Shown piece by piece: positions 1 through 8,577 of a DNA stretch of 42,309 bases. The position numbers and the translations under genes were made by a program. Below the pieces are notes generated by a model, which saw nothing but the letters and a program-made list of their open reading frames with translations, did not search any database and was not told where the DNA came from. Numbering within the stretch: the first letter of the stretch is position 1; the number at the start of each line of letters is the position of its first letter. Source of the DNA: Nitrospira sp. UBA6493 (lineage in GTDB: Bacteria > Nitrospirota > Nitrospiria > Nitrospirales > Nitrospiraceae); contig DJMJ01000014.1 in NCBI GenBank assembly GCA_002435325.1, forward strand, positions 71,875 through 114,183. Reading direction: 5' to 3'.

Positions 1-3000
1 CTTGCGCATCATGATGCAGCCTTCCACGATCAACGGCGCCGTGGCGAAGCCATACTCCTCCGCGCCGAGCAACGTGGCAATGGCGACATCCCGCCCTGTC
101 TTCAACTGGCCGTCGGTTTCGACGCGGATACGACCGCGCAGATCGTTCATCACGAGGGTCTGATGCGTTTCCGCAAGCCCGAGCTCCCAGGGCCCGCCGG
201 CATACTTGATCGACGACAAGGGCGAGGCGCCGGTGCCGCCGGAATCGCCGCTGATCAACACTTTGTCGGCGTGCGCCTTAGCCACGCCCGCGGCGACGGT
301 TCCGACACCCACTTCCGACACAAGCTTGACCGACACAGCGGCATCGGGATTGGAATTCTTCAAATCAAAAATCAGCTGCGCTAAATCTTCGATGGAGTAG
401 ATGTCATGATGCGGCGGCGGCGAAATCAGCTGCACGCCCGGCGTGGCATACCGGAACTTGGCGATGTTCTCATTGACCTTGTGCCCCGGCAACTGTCCGC
501 CTTCGCCCGGCTTCGCGCCCTGCGCCATCTTGATCTGCAGCTCTTTGGCGTTTGCCAGATAGTGGCTGGTCACGCCGAACCGCGCCGACGCCACTTGCTT
601 GATATAGCTGTTCTTCGAATCCCCATTCGGCAACGGCTTGAACCGCTCCGGATCTTCTCCGCCCTCGCCGGTGTTGCTCTTGGCGCCGAGGCGGTTCATC
701 GCGACTGCCAGCGTTTCGTGGGCTTCCTTGCTGATCGAGCCGAACGACATGGCGCCCGTGGTAAACCGCTTGACGATGTCCTTGGCCGGCTCCACTTCGT
801 CGATCGGGATCGGCTCGGGCAGGAACTTGAAGTCGAGCAGCCCGCGTAAATTGGAGCGCCGTTTACTCTCATCGTTGACGAGCTGCGAGAATTCCGCAAA
901 GGTCTTGGGATCGTTGTTCCGCGTCGCATGCTGCAGCTTGTAGATCGTATCCGGGTTCCAGTTGTGGTGCTCGCCCTGGATCCGATAGTGAATCTCTCCG
1001 CCGAAATCGAGCTGTCTGATGGGCACCGGTTCGTAGGCCAGCTTGTGCCGGCGTAGCGTTTCTTCGCCGATCTCCCGAATGCCAATCCCTTCGACGCGGG
1101 ACGGAGTCCCGGTGAAATAGCGGCCGATCAACTCATGATTGAGTCCGATCGCCTCGAAAATCTGGGCACCGCAATAGGACTGGACGGTCGAAATCCCCAT
1201 CTTCGAGAAGACTTTGAGCAGGCCCTTATTGATCGCCTTGATGAACTTCCCTTCAGCGGTCTGCGCATCGAACCCTTCCGGCAAATAGCCGTCGCGCTCC
1301 ATGTCCACCAGCGACTCAAACACCAGGTACGGATTCACGGTCCCGGCGCCGTACCCAATGAGGCAGGCGAAGTGATGCACGTCGCGCGGTTCGCCGGTTT
1401 CCACCACAAGGCCGACTTCTGTCCTGGTGCACTCGCGAACCAGATGATGATGGACCGCCGAGATGCCCAAGAGACTGGGAATCGGCGCCCACTCTTCGTT
1501 CACGCCCCGATCGCTCAAAATCAGAAATTTGTAGCCCTCTTTAATTGACTGCGACGCCTGGCGGCACAGATCGTCGACGGCGGCCCCCAGTCCCTCCGGC
1601 CCTTCGGCCACCCGGAAGAGCATCTTCAATGTCTTGCTCTTGAAATGGGGGTCGGCTATCTCGCGAATCTTTTGCAAATCGGCATTCGTCAGAATCGGCT
1701 GTTTCACGCGGATGCGCCGGCAGGATTCCGGATGCTCATCCATCAAATTGGGCTTCGGCCCGATGCTCGTCGTCAGCGACATGACGAGCTCCTCGCGGAT
1801 CGAATCGATCGGCGGATTCGTGACCTGGGCAAAGAGCTGTCTGAAATATTTGAACAGAAGTTGCGGCCGGTCTGACAGCACGGCCAAGGGCGTGTCCGTG
1901 CCCATCGACGAGGTCGCTTCTTCCCCGTTCACCACCATCGGCGTGAGCACCATCTTCAGCTCTTCGACTGTATAACCGAAGGCCTGCTGGCGCTGGCGCG
2001 TCGTGGGATGGTCGGACTGCGGGACATTCTGCGGTTCCGGCAACTCGTCCAGCGAAATCCGGTACTGCGTGACCCAGGACCGATAGGGCTTGCGGCTGAC
2101 GATCTCCGCCTTCACTTGTTCGTCGTCGATCAGGCGGCCCTGCACGGTATCGATCAAGAACATGCGGCCCGGCATGAGCCGGCCCTTCTGCCGGATCTTC
2201 TGCGTCTCGATCGGCAACACGCCGGCTTCCGACGCGAGAATGACGAGGCCGTCCGTTGTGACCTGATAGCGGCAGGGACGCAGGCCGTTGCGGTCCAGCG
2301 TCGCGCCGATCAGCTTGCCATCCGTGAAACACACCGCCGCAGGACCATCCCAGGGCTCTTGCATCGCGGCATGATATTCGTAGAACCCGCGCCGATCGAG
2401 ATCCATCTGCGGATTCGCCACCCAGGGCTCGGGAATGAGCATCATCATCGCATGGGGCAACGACCGCCCGCCCATCGTGAGAAACTCGACGGCGTTATCC
2501 AAACAGGCGGAGTCGCTCTGCTGCTCATGAACGATGGGATACAGCTTTTCGAGGTCCTTGCCGAACAGATCGGAATTGAGCCGCCCCTGGCGAGCGCGCA
2601 TCCAATTCACGTTGCCCTTGAGGGTATTGATCTCGCCGTTGTGGCAAATATAGCGATAGGGATGGGCCAGCGGCCAGGTCGGAAATGTATTGGTGCTGAA
2701 CCGTGAATGAACCAGGGCCAAGGCGCTGGTCAGGCTGGCGTCTTTGAGGTCTTGATAGTAGTCCGCCATCTGATGCGGCAATAGCAGCCCTTTGTAGACG
2801 ATCGTGTTCGCCGACAGGCTGGAAATATAGAAATATTCACGGCCTTGAATCGCGGACTCCCGCACGGCATTCTCGACCCGCTTGCGGACGACATAAAGCT
2901 TCCGCTCGAACTGCGCTTCATTGAGCACGTCGCGGGCGATAAAGATCTGCCGCATGAACGGCTCGGTGCTGCGGGCAACCGCTCCGATCGCATCGCTCTT

Positions 3001-3399
3001 CACCGGCACATCGCGCCAGCCCAAAAACCGCAGCCCTTCTTCCGCAATTACCTTGGCAAACAGCTGCTCGCACTGCTGCCGGCGATCAGACTGGGGCGGT
3101 AAGAACACCATGCCCACGCCATACTCTCCGGCGTTGGGCAGGGACACGCCGACATCGCCGGCTGCCCGCTTGAAAAAGTCATGCGGCACTTGCAGCAATA
3201 TGCCCGCGCCGTCGCCCGTACAGGGATCGCACCCCTGGGCGCCTCGATGGGTCAGATTTTCAAGGATCTGGAGCCCCTGCTGAACGATCGTGTGGGATTT
3301 CTGGCCTTGGATATTGACGACAAAGCCCACCCCGCAGGAATCCTTTTCCTGGTTGGGATCGTACAAGCCTTGTTTTGGTGGGAATCCTGGAATCATCAT
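1..3399 (-). CDS. gltB: Glutamate synthase large subunit (partial, C-terminus outside window)
   Basis: GltB makes two glutamates from glutamine and 2-oxoglutarate in the cytoplasm, with GltD or ferredoxin as electron donor. 1133 codons are visible; family members have about 1500, so roughly the last quarter lies beyond the left edge. The N-terminal class II glutaminase begins at Cys22 (DSCGVGF), the nucleophile exposed when the short propeptide is removed. Further signatures are THRGAQGCDP, HSRFSTNTFPTW and CHNGEINT. The central domain and the FMN barrel follow (GAMSFGSIS, SPPPHHDIYSIEDL, GDSGGTGASP). The visible part ends at EGCIMMRK, just before the usual iron-sulfur cysteines. The start is the first of two adjacent ATGs. 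An in-frame TGA lies four codons upstream, and GATGAAGAG is a weak ribosome site. The upstream ORF just before it resembles this gene's own N-terminus. Confidence 0.96.
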   Translation of the reverse strand, partial: MMIPGFPPKQGLYDPNQEKDSCGVGFVVNIQGQKSHTIVQQGLQILENLTHRGAQGCDPCTGDGAGILLQVPHDFFKRAAGDVGVSLPNAGEYGVGMVFLPPQSDRRQQCEQLFAKVIAEEGLRFLGWRDVPVKSDAIGAVARSTEPFMRQIFIARDVLNEAQFERKLYVVRKRVENAVRESAIQGREYFYISSLSANTIVYKGLLLPHQMADYYQDLKDASLTSALALVHSRFSTNTFPTWPLAHPYRYICHNGEINTLKGNVNWMRARQGRLNSDLFGKDLEKLYPIVHEQQSDSACLDNAVEFLTMGGRSLPHAMMMLIPEPWVANPQMDLDRRGFYEYHAAMQEPWDGPAAVCFTDGKLIGATLDRNGLRPCRYQVTTDGLVILASEAGVLPIETQKIRQKGRLMPGRMFLIDTVQGRLIDDEQVKAEIVSRKPYRSWVTQYRISLDELPEPQNVPQSDHPTTRQRQQAFGYTVEELKMVLTPMVVNGEEATSSMGTDTPLAVLSDRPQLLFKYFRQLFAQVTNPPIDSIREELVMSLTTSIGPKPNLMDEHPESCRRIRVKQPILTNADLQKIREIADPHFKSKTLKMLFRVAEGPEGLGAAVDDLCRQASQSIKEGYKFLILSDRGVNEEWAPIPSLLGISAVHHHLVRECTRTEVGLVVETGEPRDVHHFACLIGYGAGTVNPYLVFESLVDMERDGYLPEGFDAQTAEGKFIKAINKGLLKVFSKMGISTVQSYCGAQIFEAIGLNHELIGRYFTGTPSRVEGIGIREIGEETLRRHKLAYEPVPIRQLDFGGEIHYRIQGEHHNWNPDTIYKLQHATRNNDPKTFAEFSQLVNDESKRRSNLRGLLDFKFLPEPIPIDEVEPAKDIVKRFTTGAMSFGSISKEAHETLAVAMNRLGAKSNTGEGGEDPERFKPLPNGDSKNSYIKQVASARFGVTSHYLANAKELQIKMAQGAKPGEGGQLPGHKVNENIAKFRYATPGVQLISPPPHHDIYSIEDLAQLIFDLKNSNPDAAVSVKLVSEVGVGTVAAGVAKAHADKVLISGDSGGTGASPLSSIKYAGGPWELGLAETHQTLVMNDLRGRIRVETDGQLKTGRDVAIATLLGAEEYGFATAPLIVEGCIMMRK

Positions 3400-3408
3400 C
3401 TCTTCATC

Positions 3409-3489
3409 TCACCATGGCACACAGGAATTCGTTTCGTTCACAGGGTCATAAAGGCCTTGCTTCGATGGAAGCCCGGGTATCAGCATCAT
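3409..3489 (-). CDS. 26-residue upstream ORF mimicking the GltB N-terminus (leader peptide or duplication remnant)
   Basis: In the same frame as gltB and ending nine bases before its start codon is an ATG ORF of 26 codons plus TGA. It reads MMLIPGLPSKQGLYDP, ten residues, then W; GltB starts MMIPGFPPKQGLYDP. Both continue to a Ser-Cys pair: position 23 here, the nucleophile Cys22 in GltB. Similarity ends there, and the ORF closes with Val-Pro-Trp and a stop. Many differences from gltB are third-position and silent (PG, KQG, LYDP), so this copy appears to have evolved as protein. It has its own ribosome-site-like GAGATGGA. It may be a leader peptide affecting gltB translation, or the surviving 5' end of a second gltB copy. 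Confidence 0.5.
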   Translation of the reverse strand: MMLIPGLPSKQGLYDPVNETNSCVPW

Positions 3490-3612
3490 TCCATCTCGTT
3501 ATCTAGCGGGGCAGGTGACTACTTCGCGGTCTGAGGCCACTCGTGCGAGGAGGCAGAAACGCGATATCTTGTTGTTTTATTGACGATCTCCTACAGCGCT
3601 TTCTCGTGCGCC

Positions 3613-3642
3613 ACCTTACTGGATGGGTTGCGGCCCTGTCAA
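3613..3642 (-). promoter_or_regulatory. Candidate sigma-70 promoter for gltB
   Basis: On the minus strand a perfect TTGACA (3637-3642) is followed after 18 bases by TAAGGT (3613-3618), a poor -10 box. It would start transcription about 115 bases before the upstream ORF. The good -35 and weak -10 make this tentative. Confidence 0.3.
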
Positions 3643-3722
3643 GATTCTCGATAGCGATAAAATGGCCTGGTTCCGCAGAAACTGCGCGGCCTCCACCCCT
3701 CTGAATAGGGGCGGCCGTTTGC

Positions 3723-3752
3723 TTGACTTTGTTTCCCCTGCTGCCCTACCAT
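3723..3752 (+). promoter_or_regulatory. Candidate sigma-70 promoter for the polyprenyl synthase gene
   Basis: TTGACT (3723-3728) and TACCAT (3747-3752) are separated by 18 bases. Transcription would begin near 3759, which favours translation from the ATG at 3796 over the ATG at 3760 because the latter would be leaderless. Confidence 0.4.
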
Positions 3753-3795
3753 CCGCCCCATGCCACATGGACCAGCCATCTCGACCATCAGCAGC

Positions 3796-4764
3796 ATGGC
3801 AGACGTCTGGGATGCGTACCGCGACGAGATCGGCGGCGTCGAGCATCAAGTCCGAAAAAATCTCGACTCCAGCGTCACTCTCGTGAACACGGTTGCGGCG
3901 CACATCCTCAGCAGCGGCGGCAAACGCGTCCGTCCGCTTCTGCTCTTGCTCAGCGCCAGAGCCTGCGGCTATATCGGCCGCGAGCACTATCAACTTGGCA
4001 GCCTGGTCGAATTCATCCATACCGCCACCCTGCTGCACGACGACGTGGTTGATGACGCCGACATTCGGCGCGGGCGACAAACAGCCAGAAAAGTCTGGGG
4101 CAATCAGATCAGCATTCTCGTAGGCGACTACCTCTATTCCAAAGCCATGGCCCAGGTGGTCGAGTTTCGCAGCCAGGGCATCAATGAAATCCTGTCTGAA
4201 GCCTGCACCAAGATGGCGGAAGGGGAAGTCCTCCAGCTTTATCATAACGGCAACCCGGCGATGCCGGAATCCGACTACGTTAAGATCGTCGAACATAAGA
4301 CCGCCGGGCTGATGGCCGCCGCCTGCCGCATGGGCGCCATCCTCGCCGACGCTTCCGAAGAAAAACAGACTGCGCTCTTCCGATTCGGCCAATACATCGG
4401 AATCGCGTTTCAAGTAGCCGACGACACCCTCGACTACAATGCCGACGGCGAGCGGCTAGGGAAAACGCTCGGACAAGACCTGCGGCAAGGCAAAGCGACA
4501 CTCCCACTGCTTCACCTGCTCGCTCACTGTGGCGAACAGGACCGGACCATGATCAAGGACCGGATGGAGACCCGCACCCTCACCGAGGGCGATCTGGCTC
4601 ACATCCTCGCCCTGATGCACGACCATGGATCGCTGACCTATGCCATGGAGCGGGCGAAAACGTATATCGCCGCAGCCAAGCACGAACTGGAAGCGTTTGA
4701 GGACTCCACGGCGCGCCGGGCCCTGGCCGTCGCCGCCGATTACATGATCACCCGCGACCGGTAA
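3796..4764 (+). CDS. ispB: Trans-polyprenyl diphosphate synthase (octaprenyl/heptaprenyl type)
   Basis: This all-helical prenyltransferase adds isopentenyl diphosphate units to an allylic primer, making the long side chain of a respiratory quinone. With the start used here it has 322 residues, the usual size. It shows the GGKRVRP substrate loop (41-47), the first aspartate-rich motif DDVVD (82-86) within LLHDDVVDDADIRRG, and the second motif DDTLD (209-213). Bulky residues before the first motif do not give the pattern of short-chain farnesyl synthases, so a long product is likely, but chain length cannot be read from sequence alone. An alternative ATG at 3760 adds 12 residues (MPHGPAISTISS) outside the conserved fold. 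Neither start has a convincing ribosome site. The gene diverges from gltB across a roughly 300-base region. Confidence 0.9.
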   Translation: MADVWDAYRDEIGGVEHQVRKNLDSSVTLVNTVAAHILSSGGKRVRPLLLLLSARACGYIGREHYQLGSLVEFIHTATLLHDDVVDDADIRRGRQTARKVWGNQISILVGDYLYSKAMAQVVEFRSQGINEILSEACTKMAEGEVLQLYHNGNPAMPESDYVKIVEHKTAGLMAAACRMGAILADASEEKQTALFRFGQYIGIAFQVADDTLDYNADGERLGKTLGQDLRQGKATLPLLHLLAHCGEQDRTMIKDRMETRTLTEGDLAHILALMHDHGSLTYAMERAKTYIAAAKHELEAFEDSTARRALAVAADYMITRDR

Positions 4765-4896
4765 CCGCTTTCCACTCACTCTTGTCACCGGCCCGGGCTC
4801 GGTGGGAAGAACGGCACTGAGTCGGGAAGGGGGCGGAGATCAGCCCGGTTTCGCACCTATCACTCACACCATCATAGACTGGAGCACGAAACCATT

Positions 4897-6219
4897 ATGG
4901 CCCAGATTTTCCCGTTTTGCGGTGCACGCTATAACTCCAACATCGCCGGTGCGGCACGCGATGTAGTCGCCCCTCCCTACGACATTATCGACGCCGCTGG
5001 CCAACAAGCGCTGTACAACCGCAACCCGCACAATGTCATTCGCCTGGAGTTGGGCATGGACCAGCCGGGCGACGACCCAACCAACAACCGCTATACCAGA
5101 GCCGCGGCCACGCTCTCCCAGTGGATGCAATCCGGCGCGCTGAGGCGGGATGCGCGGCCGGCCATCTACTACCACACCATCGAATATGTGCCGCCAGGGG
5201 CCGATCCGAACGGGCCGAGAAAAACCCTGCGCGGGTTCCTAGCCACGTTCAAATTAGAAGAGTTCGGCACGGGCACGATCTATCCCCACGAAAACACCAG
5301 AGCCGCGGCCAAGACCGACCGGTTGAATTTGATGGAAGCCTGCCGCGCCAACTTCAGCCCGATCTGGTCGCTCTATTCCGATCCGCAGGATGCCATCCTC
5401 TCCGCACTGGCGCAGGCCGCCAAGACCCTCGAACCCCATATCGCTTTCCGCGACGACGTCGGCTTCGAGCAGCGCCTGTGGACCATCGACGATCCAGCGA
5501 TCACGCAGCAGATCGTCGCCGCCATGGCGAGCAAGCCCATCTTCATCGCCGATGGCCATCATCGCTATGAAACCGCGCTGAATTACCAGAAGCTCCGCCG
5601 CCAGCAGGCTGGAAACGTGCAGGGGCTCCAGCCCTATGACAGCGTCCTCATGCTCTTCACCCCGATTGAAGATCCGGGACTCACCGTCTTGCCGACGCAC
5701 CGCGTGACGACGACGCCCATGCCTTCGTTCGACCAGATCAAGGCCCTCTTCACAGACACCTTCGATCTGCAAGAATATCCTTTCACCAGCCAAACCCGAA
5801 CCGCGGTTCGCACGCAATTCATCAACGCGATGCGAACACAAGGACGGACCACCCCCATGTTCGGGTTGGCATTGAAAGGCCGCGATGCCTATCTGACCTT
5901 GGCCCTCAAGCCCGCGCATCGCCCCCCGGCCAGCGCCTCGCCCCGAGCCAAACTCGACGTCTCGCTATTGCAGCAATTGGTCGTCGCCAAGCTCTGTCCA
6001 ACGCAGCAGGAACAGGAAGCCATCCTCTACACCAAAGACGACCACGAAGCGCTGGATTGGGCGGCCAACGGAACAGGCACCGGAGCCCTGCTGCTGAATG
6101 CAACGAAGGTGAGCGAGGTGAAGGATGTGGCCACCGCCGGCGAGCGGATGCCGCACAAATCCACCTACTTCTTCCCGAAGCCGCTGACCGGATTGGTCAT
6201 GAATGTGATGGAGGGGTGA
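4897..6219 (+). CDS. DUF1015 family protein, function unknown
   Basis: The 440-residue protein matches the DUF1015 family as I know it, with an N-terminal block containing VVAPPYDIID, a central TLRGFLATFKLEEFGTG, and the conserved IADGHHRYETAL. The last resembles a metal- or phosphate-binding loop but has no assigned chemistry. There is no signal peptide or membrane segment, so it should be cytoplasmic. The family is widespread in bacteria and has no established function that I can state. The ATG follows a weak purine stretch (CTGGAGCACGAAACC). It lies 132 bases after the polyprenyl synthase on the same strand, which may be read-through or its own transcript. An imperfect inverted repeat follows its stop directly. 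Confidence 0.85.
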   Translation: MAQIFPFCGARYNSNIAGAARDVVAPPYDIIDAAGQQALYNRNPHNVIRLELGMDQPGDDPTNNRYTRAAATLSQWMQSGALRRDARPAIYYHTIEYVPPGADPNGPRKTLRGFLATFKLEEFGTGTIYPHENTRAAAKTDRLNLMEACRANFSPIWSLYSDPQDAILSALAQAAKTLEPHIAFRDDVGFEQRLWTIDDPAITQQIVAAMASKPIFIADGHHRYETALNYQKLRRQQAGNVQGLQPYDSVLMLFTPIEDPGLTVLPTHRVTTTPMPSFDQIKALFTDTFDLQEYPFTSQTRTAVRTQFINAMRTQGRTTPMFGLALKGRDAYLTLALKPAHRPPASASPRAKLDVSLLQQLVVAKLCPTQQEQEAILYTKDDHEALDWAANGTGTGALLLNATKVSEVKDVATAGERMPHKSTYFFPKPLTGLVMNVMEG

Positions 6220-6220
6220 G

Positions 6221-6307
6221 CCGTCAGCTTTCAGCCAGGAGCTCTCTGCTAGGAGAAACTGCATAGGCAGTCATTTCCTACAGCTGGCAGCTGAAGGCTG
6301 ACAGCCG
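6221..6307 (+). repeat. Imperfect inverted repeat / long hairpin after the DUF1015 gene
   Basis: CCGTCAGCTTTCAGCC (6221-6236) pairs imperfectly with GCTGAAGGCTGACAG (6290-6304). Inside lies a second partial pairing between the GCCAGGAG region and TCCTACAGCTGGC. There is no T-run after the outer stem, so it is not a classic terminator. The CTGAAGGCTGA-type motifs look like a dispersed intergenic element, but no second full copy is present in this window. Confidence 0.5.
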
Positions 6308-6324
6308 TCTGCGCATCAGGACAG

Positions 6325-7718
6325 ATGAAAGCCAAAATCCTCATCGTCGACGACAACGCTGATATCGTCACAGTCCTGGAAGACCGGCTGTAAGCGTCGG
6401 GATACAGCACCGTCGTCGCCAGGGACGGGCAACAAGCGCTTGACCAGATCGAGCAGGAGTCACCCAACCTCATCCTGCTGGACCTCGACCTGCCGAAACT
6501 GACGGGCATCGACGTTCTCAAACGGCTTTCCCAAATTAAACAGGTTGAAAAACTGCCCGTCATCGTAATGACCGCGCATGGTTCGGTGAATGCCGCGGTC
6601 GAGGCAATGAAAGAAGGGCCTACGACTTCCTCACCAAACCGCTCGACAAAGACCACCTGCTGATCGTCATCCGGAAAGCCCTTGAACGCGACTCCCTCAA
6701 ACGCCAGGTCGCGTATCTTCGATCGGAAGTGGACGGCCGCTACGCCAAGATTATCGGCGCCAGCACTTCAATACAGTCGGTCGTCGAAGCGGCGCAACGC
6801 GCCGCGCGATCCGACGCCAGCGTGCTGCTGCTGGGGGAAAGCGGAACCGGAAAGGAATTGTTTTCCCGCTCCATCCATCAGTGGAACCATCGCCATGCGA
6901 TGCCTCTGGTCGTTATCAACTGCGTCGCGCTAACAGAAACCCTGCTGGAGAACGAACTCTTCGGCCATGAGCGCGGGGCCTTCACAGGCGCCGACCGGCT
7001 GCAGAAGGGCAAGCTGGAGATGGCGGAGGCGGGCACGGTCTTCCTCGACGAAATCGGAGATATGCCCCTTCCGCTTCAGGCAAAGCTGCTACGCGTGCTC
7101 CAAGACCCCGAGTTCCAGCGGGTCGGCGGCACCAAAACCGTCTCGATCAATATCCGCATTATTGCCCCGACCATCAAGGATCTCCGGCAAGCCGTCAAGA
7201 CAGGACAATTTCGCGAGGATCTCTACTTCCGGCTCAACGTCATTACCCTCACGCTCCCACCACTCCGGGAACGGCGGAGCGACATCCCGGCCCTTGCCCA
7301 GTTTTTTCTTGAGCGGCACGCCAGAGAAGCCAAGCGCCCCGCCATCACCTTAAGCCCGACATCCATGGACACACTGACGCGGCATCCATGGCCCGGCAAT
7401 ATCCGCGAACTCGACAACGTGATTGCCCGCGCAGTCGTCCTAAGCCCGACCGATACCATCGAGCCGGACGTCATCGCCTTGGCGCCGGAAGACGCCCATC
7501 TCTGCGGGAAACACCAAGGGGCTCTGCCCTATCTGGATTTGCCCTACCACGAATCAATGGACGAACATAGCCGCCACATCATTGCGCGTGCGATTGAAAA
7601 AGCGGATGGGAATCAGACGAGAGCGGTGGAATACCTGAAGCTGCAGCGAACCTACCTGGCCAGACTACTCAAACAACAGCGGGACCGGCAGGAAGGTAAA
7701 ATCGAGAGCGAACCCTGA
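6325..7718 (+). pseudogene. NtrC-type sigma-54 response regulator with disrupted receiver domain
   Basis: Starting at ATG 6325 the reading is MKAKILIVDDNADIVTVLED then RL, and then a TAA at 6391-6393 where receiver domains continue with a residue before ASGYSTVV. The same frame then gives a clear receiver, with phospho-acceptor Asp in LILLDLDLPKLTG and VIVMTAHGSV. At 6618/6619 one base is missing: the frame must shift to continue AYDFLTKPLDKDHLL, which includes the conserved receiver lysine. From there the AAA+ and HTH regions are open to 7718. Two independent lesions in one domain suggest a decaying gene, although two assembly errors cannot be excluded. No partner histidine kinase lies beside it. 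Confidence 0.8.
6729..7718 (+). CDS. Intact AAA+/Fis part of the broken sigma-54 activator
   Basis: This is the uninterrupted 329-codon downstream part. It contains Walker A GESGTGKE, the sigma-54 contact loop GAFTGA, Walker B VFLDEIGD, the arginine-finger region FREDLYFRLN, the WPGNIREL sensor helix, and a C-terminal Fis-type HTH (GNQTRAVEYLKLQRTYLARL). All residues needed to remodel sigma-54 polymerase appear present. The first usable in-frame start is GTG 6729 with no visible ribosome site. If expressed, the product would lack receiver control and might be constitutive; NtrC-family proteins lacking the receiver are known to act this way in some cases. Expression is unproven, so I treat this as the preserved part of a probable pseudogene. 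Confidence 0.6.
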   Translation: MDGRYAKIIGASTSIQSVVEAAQRAARSDASVLLLGESGTGKELFSRSIHQWNHRHAMPLVVINCVALTETLLENELFGHERGAFTGADRLQKGKLEMAEAGTVFLDEIGDMPLPLQAKLLRVLQDPEFQRVGGTKTVSINIRIIAPTIKDLRQAVKTGQFREDLYFRLNVITLTLPPLRERRSDIPALAQFFLERHAREAKRPAITLSPTSMDTLTRHPWPGNIRELDNVIARAVVLSPTDTIEPDVIALAPEDAHLCGKHQGALPYLDLPYHESMDEHSRHIIARAIEKADGNQTRAVEYLKLQRTYLARLLKQQRDRQEGKIESEP

Positions 7719-7732
7719 CCCTGGCGAGAGAA

Positions 7733-8476
7733 TCAGCCGGACGCGGCCTGCCGATCATCCAGGCGTATGCGTCCAGCCATGACATCCCGCTCCGTCTGAG
7801 CATAGCGCTCCGGCGTACCCACATCGGACCAGTACCCGGTTAAATCATAGCCCAGCACCGTTTCGCCCCGCATGATCGCCCCCACGTAGGGATCGATAAT
7901 CGATGACACCACTCCCTTCGGAACTCCCCGAAGCAACCGCGGATGCAAAATGTGAACACCCGCAAACATACGCGGCTTGATCGGCACAGGGTCGGGCACT
8001 CCCTTTCCGGTAATCCGCACAATCCTGTCCTCCTCTCCGACTTCGACCAGCCCCCACTGCGCCGCATCGGGGTCTTCGCGCACCACCAGCGTCGCGACCG
8101 CCTTGCGCTCACGATGGAACGCGCAAAGCGCGCTCACATCCAGATCAAAAAGCGTATCCCCATTCAGCACCAGCACGGCCTCGTTTGCGAAATAGCCTTC
8201 CGCCTGCTTGATCCCGCCGCCGGTCCCAAGAATGACCGGCTCGCGCGAATAGATCAGCCGCAATCCGAATTTCGATCCGCTGCCGAGCGCCTGCTCGATC
8301 ATCGGCCCGAGATGGTGCAGATTGATCACTACGTCGTGAAACCCATGCTGCTTGAGCAACAGCAAATTCCAGACGATGAGGGGAACCCCACCAACAGGTA
8401 GCAACGGTTTGGGAACCGTATTGGTCAATGGCCTGAGACGAGTCCCAAGACCAGCCGCGAGAATCATGGCTTTCAT
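7733..8476 (-). CDS. murU: NDP-sugar nucleotidyltransferase, probable MurNAc-1-P uridylyltransferase (MurU-like)
   Basis: This 247-residue cytoplasmic enzyme has the nucleotidyltransferase signature LAAGLGTRLRPLT followed by PKPLLPVGG at the N-terminus and VLNGDTLFDLD for metal and sugar phosphate. It lacks the C-terminal left-handed helix of larger pyrophosphorylases, which fits the short MurU/RmlA-like class. Its upstream neighbour is an AmgK-like kinase. In the Pseudomonas recycling route, AmgK phosphorylates MurNAc at C1 and MurU makes UDP-MurNAc, bypassing the fosfomycin-sensitive early steps. Assignment rests on that pairing; mannose-1-phosphate guanylyltransferase is the main alternative. 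About 100 bases separate the two genes, and the gap contains a TCACG-rich tract. The ATG start opens on MKAMILAAG, as expected for the family. Confidence 0.75.
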   Translation of the reverse strand: MKAMILAAGLGTRLRPLTNTVPKPLLPVGGVPLIVWNLLLLKQHGFHDVVINLHHLGPMIEQALGSGSKFGLRLIYSREPVILGTGGGIKQAEGYFANEAVLVLNGDTLFDLDVSALCAFHRERKAVATLVVREDPDAAQWGLVEVGEEDRIVRITGKGVPDPVPIKPRMFAGVHILHPRLLRGVPKGVVSSIIDPYVGAIMRGETVLGYDLTGYWSDVGTPERYAQTERDVMAGRIRLDDRQAASG

Positions 8477-8483
8477 GGATAAA

Positions 8484-8520
8484 CGACGTAAGACGTGAAC
8501 GGTAAAACGTGACGGGTGCG
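8484..8520 (-). repeat. TCACG-rich low-complexity tract between amgK and murU
   Basis: Read on the minus strand this stretch contains CCCGTCACGTTTTACCGTTC and then ACGTCTTACGTC. It resembles the tracts at 18910-18943 and 19182-19210. All three lie at gene boundaries. Confidence 0.4.
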
Positions 8521-8577
8521 GAATAGGCCAAGCATCTGTTCTATTTGTTTCACGTACGACACCTTACCTTTCCCGCC

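Noticed and set aside
3616..4413. Minus-strand ORF of 265 codons opposite the polyprenyl synthase gene
   Set aside because: Antisense to a gene with both aspartate-rich motifs; likely shadow.
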